NCBI GenBank assembly: GCA_903872075.1
Contig: CAIQJF010000040.1
Coordinates: 1 to 64,000, forward strand
Length of the DNA stretch: 64,000 bases
Origin: an uncultured Caulobacteraceae bacterium
Lineage (GTDB): Bacteria; Pseudomonadota; Alphaproteobacteria; Caulobacterales; Caulobacteraceae
Direction of reading: 5' to 3'
Made by a program: the position numbers and the translations under genes. Under the pieces are notes generated by a model. The model saw nothing but the letters and a program-made list of their open reading frames with translations. It was not told the DNA's origin and ran no database searches. Of this stretch, positions 17,435-25,914 are shown piece after piece (positions within the stretch are counted from its first letter, which is position 1; every line of letters begins with the position of its first letter).

Positions 17435-18931
17435 ATGTCCGACTGGCCCTCGATTCCCCGCCGCCTGCTTCTCAGCCTCGCCGGCGCCGGCGCGGGACTG
17501 GCCGCCGCCCCCCGCGCCGCCTTCGCCCAGGGCGAGGGACCGGCGGCCGCGCCGGGGACCGCTTCCCCATCGGCCATCTGGACCCCCTTCTTCAAGGGCC
17601 AGCGCATCTGGGCCTATGCCGACCGCCAGAGCGTCCGACCCGGCGAGCGCTTCAGCATCATGGCCGCGGGCGGGCCCGGTCAGCCGCCGCGCAAGGCGCG
17701 ACTGGAGGTGTTCCGCATCGGCGCCGAGGCGCCGGTGAAGGTGTGGACCAGCGACTTCGCCGATATCCGCTACCGCGGCGCGACCATGAGCGGCGCCGCC
17801 ATCGGCCCGGGCTGGCCCCCGACCTTCGCCGACATCGACACCTCGACCTGGGCGCCTGGCTGCTACTACGCCGATATCGTCGAGCAGACGACGGCGACCC
17901 GGGACGTGAAGGCGGCGTTCTGGATCGTCACCAATCCCAAGCGCGCGGGCGCGGTGCTCGTGCGCCTGGGGACCAACACCTATCAGGCCTACAACACTTG
18001 GGGTGGCCACAGCCTCTACCCCAACGACGATGACGAAAGCCGCGGCCTGCTGGTCTCCTTCGACCGCCCCACGCCCCCCAGCGTGTTCGAATACGACGTC
18101 TTCCTGATCGCCTGGCTGGAGTCCCTGGCCCCTTCGCTGGGCGGGGTGGACTATGCCGGCAATTTCGACGTCCACACCGATCCCACCCTGATCGAGCGCT
18201 ACCTCCTGGTGATCACCGGTTCGCACGATGAATACTGGAGCGGCGAGGAGATGGACGCCTTCCGCCGGCGCATCTTCAAGCTCGGCCGCAACACCGCTTT
18301 CCTGGGCGCCGACGCCGCCTACTGCCAGATCCGCTACGGCGATCTGAACCGCGCGCCGGGCGCGCCGGATCTCGGCCGCCAGCTCATCTGCTACAAGACC
18401 AGCGTCGACCCGATCCTGACCCGGGCCGGGAAGGCCGATCCCCGGCGTCTGGCGACCAACAATTTCCGCACCGGGGCCCGCCGGCCCGAGACCATGCTCA
18501 TGGGCGGCGCGTTCCAGAACTTCTTCGACGCCGACAGCCCCCAGAGGCCGCCGTACAAGGTCGTCGGCGACCATCCGCTGTTCGCCGGAACCGGCTGGAA
18601 GGCCGGCGACGTGGCCGCCGAGGTCGTGGGCTATGAGTGGGACAACCGCGATCCGCTCGGCGACGGCAAGCGCCTGTGGGACGCGGCCAAGTCCCTCGAT
18701 CCCGCGCTCGATCCCGCCGCGGTGACGGTTCTGATGCGCGGCGAGCCGGTGGGTCAGGACGGCCGTCCGGGCCTCGCCGAGGCGACCCTGTTCCGGTCAT
18801 CCGCCGGCGCCCGCGTCTTCAACGCCGGCTCGGTGCGGTGGGTCTGGGGGCTGGGCAAGGACGGCTTCGCCAGTCCCGCCTTCCGCCGTTTCAACGAGAA
18901 CCTGGTCCGCAGCCTGATCGCGGGAGGCTGA
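17435..18931 (+). CDS. Exported N,N-dimethylformamidase beta-subunit-like protein
   Basis: The 498-residue product starts at ATG 17435 with a twin-Arg-like leader (SIPRRLLLSLAGAGAGLAAA, cut near AFAQ). The mature region matches the C-terminal domain of dimethylformamidase large subunits: an Ig-like strand part (SVRPGERFSIMAAGG), then NTYQAYNTWGGHSLY, SFDRPTPPSVFEYDVFLIAWLE, the ITGSHDEYWSGEEMDAFRRR block and FNAGSVRWVWGLGKDG. True DMFase is a cytoplasmic iron amidohydrolase with a small alpha subunit; none is present here and this one carries an export signal, so its substrate is open. Its start codon overlaps that of the divergent acyltransferase. Confidence 0.8.
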   Translation: MSDWPSIPRRLLLSLAGAGAGLAAAPRAAFAQGEGPAAAPGTASPSAIWTPFFKGQRIWAYADRQSVRPGERFSIMAAGGPGQPPRKARLEVFRIGAEAPVKVWTSDFADIRYRGATMSGAAIGPGWPPTFADIDTSTWAPGCYYADIVEQTTATRDVKAAFWIVTNPKRAGAVLVRLGTNTYQAYNTWGGHSLYPNDDDESRGLLVSFDRPTPPSVFEYDVFLIAWLESLAPSLGGVDYAGNFDVHTDPTLIERYLLVITGSHDEYWSGEEMDAFRRRIFKLGRNTAFLGADAAYCQIRYGDLNRAPGAPDLGRQLICYKTSVDPILTRAGKADPRRLATNNFRTGARRPETMLMGGAFQNFFDADSPQRPPYKVVGDHPLFAGTGWKAGDVAAEVVGYEWDNRDPLGDGKRLWDAAKSLDPALDPAAVTVLMRGEPVGQDGRPGLAEATLFRSSAGARVFNAGSVRWVWGLGKDGFASPAFRRFNENLVRSLIAGG

Positions 18932-18951
18932 CGCCCCCTCCGGCGCGACGC

Positions 18952-19335
18952 TTAAGGCGCGTAGCTGCTGCGGGCCTTGATGCCCCAGTGGCCGTTCTCG
19001 CGGGTGACCACATAGATTGAGTTGAAACCGCCGATGACGCTGTCGTCGGCGCGGTAGCGCGTAAAGCGCGTGTCGAAATGCACCTTGTCGGGGCCGGCGT
19101 GGATCACGTCGCGCCGTTCCCAGGCCGAGTGGCCCCAGTCCGCCAGCGGGCCGGTCTCGAACATCGCCGGCTGGTGGTGGCCCCGTTCGATCAGGGTCAG
19201 TGTTCCTGAGGCCAGGCGCACGCTTGGAAAGTTGAAGGTGGCCTCGAAGGCCGGAAGATCGCGGGCGTTAAAGGCCGTCATGAAGTCGTCGAGACAGCGG
19301 ATCGCCGCGGCGATTTCAGCGATATGTTCAGTCAT
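18952..19335 (-). CDS. NTF2-like small protein (paralog of 6210-6608)
   Basis: The 127-residue product begins at ATG 19335 with a GGGAGG site upstream. It has the helix CLDDFMTAFNARDLPAFEAT and a strand-rich C-terminus ending VVTRENGHWGIKARSSYAP, the pattern of the NTF2/SnoaL fold. It resembles the NTF2-like protein at 6210 in several blocks (MTAFNARDL, DWGHSAWE, ENGHWGIKA). The pocket residues do not identify a substrate. It lies alone, convergent with the dimethylformamidase-like gene. Confidence 0.72.
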   Translation of the reverse strand: MTEHIAEIAAAIRCLDDFMTAFNARDLPAFEATFNFPSVRLASGTLTLIERGHHQPAMFETGPLADWGHSAWERRDVIHAGPDKVHFDTRFTRYRADDSVIGGFNSIYVVTRENGHWGIKARSSYAP

Positions 19336-19489
19336 CGAACCTTTGTTCCTCCCATCCGCCCCCGATGACCCGGCTTTCCGGTGTCACCGCTCAAGCAAAT
19401 ACCGGAACTCGGCCAAATGAGCAGCCGATTCCGCCAAGTCACGACGATTCGCCGCCTCAAACGGCGATTCTAACGCAAAAATAATGACG

Positions 19490-19607
19490 AGGCGTATTGA
19501 CGCGACGACCCGCGGGCAACGCATCATGTGTTGACCGCGGGTATCCCCCCCGTTCTCGCGGCATAACTGGCCCGGCGGAGTTCTCGTTTCGCCGGGCCTC
19601 CTTTTTC
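19490..19607 (+). ncRNA. Candidate small RNA
   Basis: A plus-strand intrinsic terminator at 19569-19605 sits between two minus-strand genes, so no coding gene can account for it. Just upstream, about 19507-19541, is a long hairpin with arms ACCCGCGG-G-CAAC and GTTG-A-CCGCGGGT, followed by a run of C residues in single strand. Together they give a transcript of roughly 120 bases with two stem-loops and a C-rich linker. An AT-rich AAAATAATG lies near 19483-19491 as a possible -10, and GGAAC at 19404 is a possible stress-sigma -35, but the promoter is unclear. No credible peptide is encoded. Confidence 0.4.
19569..19605 (+). terminator. Intrinsic terminator
   Basis: Perfect 9-bp stem GGCCCGGCG/CGCCGGGCC (19569-19577 with 19590-19598), 12-base loop, then TCCTTTTT. 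The T-run is on the plus strand only, so it terminates plus-strand transcription, although both flanking genes are on the minus strand. Confidence 0.8.
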
Positions 19608-19695
19608 CAACCTGACACAATGAGCAAGGCCGCCGAGGGTAATCGGCGAACTCCGTGCGCCGGCGTGTCGGAAAAGTCACAGAGCGCGCCGGAGG

Positions 19696-21510
19696 TCAGA
19701 CCCCTAGGGTGACCGCATGCAGGCGCGCATAGGCCCCGCCCGACTCCACCAGTTCCGCATGGCGGCCTTGCTCCACGACCCTCCCTGAGTCGAACACCAG
19801 GATCCGGTCGGCGCCGCGGATCGTCGACAGGCGATGGGCGATGACGACCGTGGTGCGTCCGGCCATCAGTTCCTCCGTCGCCGCCTGGACCTGAACCTCG
19901 GTCTCCACGTCAAGCGAGGAGGTGGCCTCGTCCAGCACCAGGATCGGCGTGTCGGCCAGGAAGGCGCGCGCCAGGGCCACCCGCTGACGCTCGCCGCCCG
20001 ACAGTTTCACCCCGCGCTCGCCCACCAGGGTGTCGTAGCCCTTGGGCAGGGCCGTGATGAAGTCGTGAGCCCGGGCGTGGCGGGCCGCTTCGACGATGGC
20101 GTCCTGGCTGGCGTCCGGCCGGCCATAGGCGATGTTCTCGGCGATGGTGCGGTGGAACAGGGCCGGATCCTGGGGCACCACGGCGATCGCCCGGCGCAGG
20201 CTGCCCTGGGTGACGGCGGCGATGTCCTGGCCGTCGATGAGAATCCGGCCCCCGTTCAGGTCGTAGAGCCGCTGCATCAGCTTCACGAAGGTCGACTTGC
20301 CCGAGCCCGTGGGGCCGACCAGGGCCAACCGCTCCTTCGGGGCGATGCGCAGGTTGAAATGGTCGTAGAGCGGCGCGGCGGCCGCCTTGTACCGGAAGGT
20401 GACGTCCTCGAAGACGATCCCGCCCGGACCCGGAACGAAGTCCGGGCCGCCGGGCTTGTCGGCTACCTGCGGGGCGGTCCGGGCGTAGCGGGCCACGTCC
20501 TCCACATCGGCCAGACCCCGCTGCGCCATGCGGATATTGTCGCCCATGTTGCGCAGGTAGCCGTTCATGACCCCGTAGGTGGTGATCACGAAGGCCACGT
20601 CGCCGGCGCTCGCCCGGCCCTGCGACCAGCGCAGGACCAGCAGACCGGTCAGGCCGGCCTGGAGAAGGCCCAGCATCAGGTTCTGGATCAGCCAGACATC
20701 GGTGTAGCGCGTCCAGTTGACGATGGTGGCGGCCCGCCAGTCCTCGGTGACCCGGGCGATTCGCGACTCCTCCCGCGCCTCGGCCCCGAAACTCTTTACC
20801 GTCGGGTTCGATCCCAGGGAGTCGGCCAGGGCGCCGCCGATGCGCGAATCCATCGCCACGGCGCGCAGGTTGATCTTGCGCACATAGAGGTTGGTGATTC
20901 CCACGGTCGCGCCGATGTAGGCGGCCACCATCACCAGGGAGAACGTCCCGATCAGCGGCCAGCGCACAATCATCTGGGCCGAGAGCCCCACCAGGATCAG
21001 CAGGGCCGGACCGATCCAGATCACCACCGAATCGGCCACCACGTCATAGCCCCACATGGCCCGGGAGAGCCGCCGCACCGTGGCCCCGGCGAAGGTGTCG
21101 GCATGCCAGTCGGCGGAAAAGCCCTGCACCCGCCGGAAGCCTTCGTCGGTCATCTCCCGCATGGTGCGGGTAGAGAGCGGGTTCCAGAACCGCATGGCGG
21201 TGTTGCGGATCAGTCCTACCGAGACGCCGATGGCGACATAGACGCTCCAGGCCCGCCAGGTGACGGCCGCGTGCGCCGGGCCGGCCACGGCGGCGTCCAC
21301 CAGAGCTCTGGCGGCCTGGGGCACCAGCATCTCGATGCCGATGGAGACCAGGGTCAGGACGAGCGTGCCGGCCAGCAGCCAGGGACGCCGGCGCCAATAG
21401 CCGCCGATGAACGCCAGAATCTGGCCGTTGGTGAGGACCCGCGCCCGGGCGACCTCGTCGTCGTCATACTGGTCCATGTCGCCGCGCCCGATCCCCTCGG
21501 TCGCTCCCAT
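19696..21510 (-). CDS. ABC transporter, fused permease/ATPase (exporter type)
   Basis: The product from ATG 21510 has 604 residues (ATG 21477 is also possible). The N-terminal half is a six-helix exporter domain ([19 protein letters not shown], then [15 protein letters not shown] and others). The ATPase half has Walker [11 protein letters not shown]-loop [12 protein letters not shown], signature [15 protein letters not shown], Walker [13 protein letters not shown] and the H-loop VIAHRLSTI. It is a homodimeric half-transporter of the MsbA/lipid and multidrug exporter group; cargo is unknown. The gene is divergent from ubiA with a 68-base gap. Confidence 0.93.
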   Translation of the reverse strand: MGATEGIGRGDMDQYDDDEVARARVLTNGQILAFIGGYWRRRPWLLAGTLVLTLVSIGIEMLVPQAARALVDAAVAGPAHAAVTWRAWSVYVAIGVSVGLIRNTAMRFWNPLSTRTMREMTDEGFRRVQGFSADWHADTFAGATVRRLSRAMWGYDVVADSVVIWIGPALLILVGLSAQMIVRWPLIGTFSLVMVAAYIGATVGITNLYVRKINLRAVAMDSRIGGALADSLGSNPTVKSFGAEAREESRIARVTEDWRAATIVNWTRYTDVWLIQNLMLGLLQAGLTGLLVLRWSQGRASAGDVAFVITTYGVMNGYLRNMGDNIRMAQRGLADVEDVARYARTAPQVADKPGGPDFVPGPGGIVFEDVTFRYKAAAAPLYDHFNLRIAPKERLALVGPTGSGKSTFVKLMQRLYDLNGGRILIDGQDIAAVTQGSLRRAIAVVPQDPALFHRTIAENIAYGRPDASQDAIVEAARHARAHDFITALPKGYDTLVGERGVKLSGGERQRVALARAFLADTPILVLDEATSSLDVETEVQVQAATEELMAGRTTVVIAHRLSTIRGADRILVFDSGRVVEQGRHAELVESGGAYARLHAVTLGV

Positions 21511-21578
21511 AACCCGCTTTTTATGCGATAGAGACTCCGCCCTGGCGATTTGCGCCGCCGCAACCGAGCCTTTCGCGC

Positions 21579-22574
21579 GTGACCGCACCGCTTCCCGACG
21601 CCGCCCCGGCCAACTGGGTCGACCGACTCGCCCCCGCGGCGCTGCGGCCGTGGCTACGGCTGGCCCGCCTGGACCGGCCGACGGGCATCTGGCTGCTGAT
21701 GATCCCGGGCTGGCAGGGCATCGCCTTGGCCGCCGCCGCCCACGGCGCCCTGCCGGACGTGGGCCTGCTGATCCGCTTCGCCCTGGGCTCGCTGCTGATG
21801 CGGGCCGCCGGCTGCGCCTTCAATGACATCGTCGACAGGGATTTCGACGCCAGGGTCAGCCGCACGGCCCTTCGGCCGATCCCCGCCGGCCAGATCTCGG
21901 TGCGTCAGGCCTGGGTCTTCGTCGTGGCCTGTGCGCTCGCCAGCCTGGCGATCCTGCTCAGCCTCAACCTGCTTTGCCTTTATCTGGGCGTCGCCTCGCT
22001 TGGCCTGGTCGCTGCCTATCCCTTCATGAAGCGCATCACCTGGTGGCCGCAGGCGTGGCTGGGTCTGACGTTCAACTGGGGCGCCCTGATGGGGTTTGCC
22101 GCCGCGCTTGGCGGGCCCTCTACCGCCATGACCGCCGCCATTGTGGCCGGCGCCGGCCTTGCCGGAACAAGCCTCTCCGTTCTGCCGCAGATTCTGCCGT
22201 GGCCTCCGGTGCTGCTCTATGTCGCCGCGGTGTTCTGGACCCTGGGCTACGACACCATCTACGCGGTCCAGGACATGGAGGACGACGCCCTGATCGGCGT
22301 AAAATCCTCGGCCCGGCGCCTGGGCGCCCATGCGCCGCGCGCGGTGACAGCTTTCTACGCCATCAGCCTCGCCTTCGCCCTGCTGGCCGGCTGGGCCTCC
22401 GGCCTGGGCGCGCGGTTCACCGCCGCCGTCATCCCCGTCGCGCTGCACCTGGCCTGGCAGGCCAGCCGACTGCGCCTGGACGATCCGTCCCGGGCCCTGA
22501 CCCTGTTCAAGTCCAACACCTGGACGGGGCTGCTGCTGTTCGCCGCCCTCGTGATTGGCGGCTCGCGGGGCTGA
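21579..22574 (+). CDS. ubiA: 4-hydroxybenzoate polyprenyltransferase
   Basis: The 331-residue product starts at GTG 21579. It is a polytopic UbiA prenyltransferase with both Asp-rich motifs: NDIVDRDFDARV in the first half and DTIYAVQDMEDDALIGVKSS in the second. The first Asp motif follows the conserved RAAGCAF segment, and LARLDRPTGIWLLMIPGWQG marks the N-terminal helix. It attaches the polyprenyl tail to 4-hydroxybenzoate, the committed membrane step of ubiquinone synthesis, which serves the bc1 complex encoded nearby. It ends 3 bases before the stop of the convergent outer-membrane protein. Confidence 0.95.
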   Translation: MTAPLPDAAPANWVDRLAPAALRPWLRLARLDRPTGIWLLMIPGWQGIALAAAAHGALPDVGLLIRFALGSLLMRAAGCAFNDIVDRDFDARVSRTALRPIPAGQISVRQAWVFVVACALASLAILLSLNLLCLYLGVASLGLVAAYPFMKRITWWPQAWLGLTFNWGALMGFAAALGGPSTAMTAAIVAGAGLAGTSLSVLPQILPWPPVLLYVAAVFWTLGYDTIYAVQDMEDDALIGVKSSARRLGAHAPRAVTAFYAISLAFALLAGWASGLGARFTAAVIPVALHLAWQASRLRLDDPSRALTLFKSNTWTGLLLFAALVIGGSRG

Positions 22575-22577
22575 GCG

Positions 22578-23339
22578 TCAGAAGGTGCTCTGCAGGCCGA
22601 CGTAGTAGGAAAAGGCGTTCGATCGCGCGTTCTGCAGGCCCCGGCCGGCCGAGATCAGCAGGTGATAGCGCGCGGTGATGTCGTAGATCAGGCCGAGATT
22701 GAAGCCGGCCGAATCCCGGCCGTCCGTTTCGTCCGCGGTCTGGTAGAATAGCTCGCCCGCCACGCTCAGACGGGGGGCGACCCGCCGCTGCAGCAGCCAA
22801 CCCGCGAACCAGTAGTCGCGATTACCGACTCCCGGGTTGATCCAGTATCCGCCGCCGCCGTAGGTGGTCCACGCCCCGAAATCCCGCTGGATCCACAACG
22901 GCAGGAAGGCGCGCAGGTGGCCGTCGCCGAGACCCTCCTGACACTTGCCTGTTGGAACCTCCAAAAGCGGAAACACGGCCGCCTGCCATCCCCCGGTCGC
23001 CGGACTTGCGTTGAGCAGCCGGTACTTCGCGCCCAGTTCCAGATCGCCTGGACCCGTTTTGAATGGTCCGCCTTTGGGATCGTCGAAGGTCAGCGGCGCG
23101 ATCAGGTGGAGCTGCAGATTGGGCGCCGCGCCATAGTTGATCTCGACGCCGGCGAGGGTCCCGGTCCGGTCCTCGTCGCCGTCCACGCGGGTCGAGAAGC
23201 CGTAGACCTCCCAATGTCCCGGATCGACGGGAACGGGGTCGTCGGTGGCGAACGGAGGGCCGGCGCAGGCTGGCCACGGGGCGGCGGAGGCCGCCAGAAC
23301 GACAGCGGTCAAAGTCCCGATCAGGCGGGACCTGATCAA
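22578..23339 (-). CDS. Outer-membrane beta-barrel protein (transporter-like, PF13557 type)
   Basis: A 253-residue exported protein with a signal peptide (LIGTLTAVVLAASAAPWPAC, cut near ACAG). The mature start GPPFATDDPVPVDPGHWEVY is typical of the MetA-pathway phenol-degradation/transporter barrels. Alternating amphipathic strands continue (LQLHLIAPLTF, DLELGAKYRLL, YWFAGWLLQRRVAP) and it ends in the aromatic terminus YYVGLQSTF expected of an outer-membrane barrel. Members are thought to pass hydrophobic molecules, but few are tested. The gene is the last before the accessory island. Confidence 0.72.
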   Translation of the reverse strand: MIRSRLIGTLTAVVLAASAAPWPACAGPPFATDDPVPVDPGHWEVYGFSTRVDGDEDRTGTLAGVEINYGAAPNLQLHLIAPLTFDDPKGGPFKTGPGDLELGAKYRLLNASPATGGWQAAVFPLLEVPTGKCQEGLGDGHLRAFLPLWIQRDFGAWTTYGGGGYWINPGVGNRDYWFAGWLLQRRVAPRLSVAGELFYQTADETDGRDSAGFNLGLIYDITARYHLLISAGRGLQNARSNAFSYYVGLQSTF

Positions 23340-23460
23340 TTTCCCGCGTCCTGCAACGCGAACACTCCGGGGGAACGGGCTCGCATCGCGCGACCGTGCT
23401 CCTGGCTAAATCCTGGCGCCCCCACCGGCAGTCGCCATGACCTGGGTCAATTCGGTTGGA

Positions 23461-24282
23461 TCAGGCGCGCGCCCAGGTGAGGGCCTCCGGCGAGGCGGCC
23501 CAGCGGATGGCGTTCTCGATGAGGCGCCGGTAGTTGGGATCGTCGTAGGTCGTCGGCCCATCGCCGGGTTGCAGATATACCAGCGGGCTCTTTCGCGCCT
23601 TCTTGGTCCAGCCGACCAGGTTCGAGCCGTCCGCGTGGGCCCAGCCGTCATTGGCGAACATCCTGCCGTTCACGGCCAGGCTCGCCGAATAGAACCCGTC
23701 CCGGGTGAACGCCGCGTCGGAGCCGAGCAAGGGGTAGATAAGGTCCTCGAACACTTCGCTCAGATAAATCTCGTCCGTCAGCGGGAAGCTGGCCGGCAGG
23801 CCAGCGACCACCGCATGGGTGGGATCGACCACCGAGACGGTGTGCGCCACGTCATGCCGATACCCGGAATCCGGCCGGTCGGCGCCCCGCAGCGGCCCCG
23901 GCCGATACAGAAACCGTCCGCCGAGCAGTTCGGCGTATTCCGGCCACGCCGGCCAGCCGGCGATGGCGTGATGCAGGGCGACCACCCCCTTGCCCTGGTC
24001 GAGCAGGGCCAGCAGCCCGTCCTTGAAGGCGGGATCCGGCTTTACGTAACCTGGCCGCTCCGGCGCGGCGAAGTCGAGGCCCGGCATGTCGTAGAGGACG
24101 AGGGCGTCGAAACCCCTCATGCCGTCGGGGTTCATCAACCGCTGGACCGCCGGCTGTTCCACCAGGGTGCAGGCGATGCCCGGCAGGGTGTCGAACATCG
24201 CCATGAAGGGATCGCGCAGATAGGGGTGGCCCTTGGCCGCCACCAGCACGTTCAGCGGTTCGCCGTAGCGGATGGCGGGCAT
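23461..24282 (-). CDS. ThuA-like domain protein (copy 1)
   Basis: The 273-residue product starts at ATG 24282 with GGGAGGGGG upstream. It has the class I glutamine-amidotransferase-like fold of ThuA (PF06283): PLNVLVAAKGHPYLRDPF, FDALVLYDMPG, the GKGVVALHHAIAGWPAWPEY block and GGRFLYRPG, then DPTHAVVAGLPASFPLTDEI with LSEVFEDL. ThuA is linked to trehalose/disaccharide catabolism in rhizobia, but most members are uncharacterised. It is the last gene of a nine-gene minus-strand operon (30516 to 23461), 10 bases after the MDR reductase. A second ThuA-like gene lies at 51125. Confidence 0.8.
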   Translation of the reverse strand: MPAIRYGEPLNVLVAAKGHPYLRDPFMAMFDTLPGIACTLVEQPAVQRLMNPDGMRGFDALVLYDMPGLDFAAPERPGYVKPDPAFKDGLLALLDQGKGVVALHHAIAGWPAWPEYAELLGGRFLYRPGPLRGADRPDSGYRHDVAHTVSVVDPTHAVVAGLPASFPLTDEIYLSEVFEDLIYPLLGSDAAFTRDGFYSASLAVNGRMFANDGWAHADGSNLVGWTKKARKSPLVYLQPGDGPTTYDDPNYRRLIENAIRWAASPEALTWARA

Positions 24283-24292
24283 GGCCCCCTCC

Positions 24293-25294
24293 CTAGAGTT
24301 TGAGCAGCTGCTTGCCGAAGTTCTCGCCCAGGAACAGCCGGCGCAGGGTCAGGGGCGCGTTCTCCAGGCCATGCTGGATGTCTTCCTTGTAGCGAAGCTT
24401 GCCGGCGCGGATCCATTCCACCAGCCGCGCGCGCGCCCAGGGGAATTCGGCGGCGAAGTCGCTGAGGATGAAGCCCTCCATGGAGGCGCGCTTGAAGATC
24501 AGGTTGAAGTAGTTCTCAGGACCCGCCGGCATCTTGCCGAGCTCGTAGCGCGAGATGCCGCCGCAGACGACCACCCGGGCGTGCATGGCCAGCTGGGCCA
24601 GCAGGGTGTTGAGGGCCGGTCCGCCGACATTGTCCCACAGCACGTCGATGCCGCCCGGCGCCGCGGCCAGGGCCTGATCGCGAATGTCGCCGCTCTTGTA
24701 GTCGATGGCCGCGTCGAAGCCGAGTTCGTCGATCAGCCAGGCGCACTTGGCCGCGCCCCCGGCCACGCCCACGACCCGGCAACCAGCGAGCTTGGCGATC
24801 TGGCCCACCACCGAGCCGGTGGCCCCTGCCGCGCCGGTCACCACCACGGTGTCGCCGGCGAACGGCTTGCCGATCTTGTTGAGGCCGAAGAAGGCGGTGA
24901 GGCCCGTGGTGCCCAGAACGCCGAGGTTGGCGCTGAGCAGATCGTCGTCGGCGACCTTCAGCAGTTCCTTGGCGGGCAGGGTGGCGTAGTCCTGCCAACG
25001 GACCATGCCGGTGACCTTGTCGCCGGGCGCGAGGCCGGGGGCGTTGGAGGCGATGACCTCGCCCAGGCCGCCGCCGCGCATGACCTCGCCGATCTCGGTG
25101 GGGGCGACATAGCCGCCGATGTTCTCCATCCAGCCCTTCTGGGCCGGATCGAAGGCCAGCCAGAGGTTCTTGATCAGGACCTCACCCTCGCCGGGCTGAC
25201 GAACCGGGGTTTCCACCAGCTTGAAGTCGTCGTCGATGAGGCTGCGGCCGTTCGGCCGGCCGTTGATCAGCCACTGGCGATTGGTCAGGGTCAT
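24293..25294 (-). CDS. NADP-dependent oxidoreductase, zinc-free MDR family
   Basis: The 333-residue product matches the leukotriene-B4-dehydrogenase/CurA branch of the medium-chain reductases: NRQWLINGRPNGRSLIDDDF at the start, then KGWMENIGGYVAPTEIGEVM, the Rossmann motif VVTGAAGATGSVVGQIAKL and the end TLRRLFLGENFGKQLLKL. No zinc ligands are present. These enzymes reduce alpha,beta-unsaturated ketones or aldehydes with NADPH in the cytoplasm. Within the operon it could saturate an enone made by upstream oxygenation, which is inference. Confidence 0.9.
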   Translation of the reverse strand: MTLTNRQWLINGRPNGRSLIDDDFKLVETPVRQPGEGEVLIKNLWLAFDPAQKGWMENIGGYVAPTEIGEVMRGGGLGEVIASNAPGLAPGDKVTGMVRWQDYATLPAKELLKVADDDLLSANLGVLGTTGLTAFFGLNKIGKPFAGDTVVVTGAAGATGSVVGQIAKLAGCRVVGVAGGAAKCAWLIDELGFDAAIDYKSGDIRDQALAAAPGGIDVLWDNVGGPALNTLLAQLAMHARVVVCGGISRYELGKMPAGPENYFNLIFKRASMEGFILSDFAAEFPWARARLVEWIRAGKLRYKEDIQHGLENAPLTLRRLFLGENFGKQLLKL

Positions 25295-25374
25295 AGGGAG
25301 TCAGGTCCTTGGGTCTTGAAGCCCGGCCGGATGGGACGGGCGCGCGGCCTAAGCGGCCGCCTGTGGGATTGGAG

Positions 25375-25914
25375 TCAGCCGAGCTTGCGGAACGGATCGG
25401 AGCCGTCCCAGTCGCGGGCCGCCTCGCGCATCATGGCGAAGAGGCCGCGGGTGTTCGGGCCGGGCTGCAGGATCTCGACGATGGTTCCGGGGCCGCCGCC
25501 TGTGTCCACATAGATAACCTCGCCGCCGCCGGCGACCTGACCCTCCTGGGCCACGACGGCGCCGGCCGCCGCGCAGACCGCGCGGGCGTGGGCGATGTCA
25601 TCGACCAGGATGCAGACGTGCTGCAGGCCCTCATGACCGGCGTCGCGCCAGGCCTTGTAGATCGAGGGGGCGTCATTGTGCTGCCGGATCAGCTCGATCT
25701 GCATGTCGCCCCAGTAGCCGAGCGCCATGGAGAAGTGCACATCCGACGGAACGCCGCGATATTTGCAGTCGATCAGACGGACATCGTCGATGGCGAAGAA
25801 CGGGCCGGCGCCCATGGTCTCGATCCAGAACTTCAGCGCGGCGTCGAAATCGGCCGGCACATAGGCCAGCTGCATGATCTCGCCGAGGTCCGTGATCTGG
25901 GGAGCGCGCGTCAT
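25375..25914 (-). CDS. VOC-family protein (glyoxalase/dioxygenase fold)
   Basis: The 179-residue product has two VOC modules: MQLAYVPADFDAALKFWIET with GPFFAIDDV, and LQHVCILVDDIAHARAVCA with IVEILQPGPNTRGLFAMM. Candidate metal ligands are the His in LQHVCI and the Glu in IVEIL, together with the QIELIRQH segment. The family covers glyoxalases, extradiol dioxygenases and epimerases, and this sequence does not decide between them. Its start ATG overlaps the Rieske oxygenase stop by 4 bases, so translation is likely coupled and the two probably act in one pathway. Confidence 0.82.
   Translation of the reverse strand: MTRAPQITDLGEIMQLAYVPADFDAALKFWIETMGAGPFFAIDDVRLIDCKYRGVPSDVHFSMALGYWGDMQIELIRQHNDAPSIYKAWRDAGHEGLQHVCILVDDIAHARAVCAAAGAVVAQEGQVAGGGEVIYVDTGGGPGTIVEILQPGPNTRGLFAMMREAARDWDGSDPFRKLG

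Noticed and set aside
19384-19680. 98-codon minus-strand frame over the candidate RNA
   Set aside because: Codon use is random-looking, it has no ribosome-binding site and runs through a clear terminator hairpin on the other strand.
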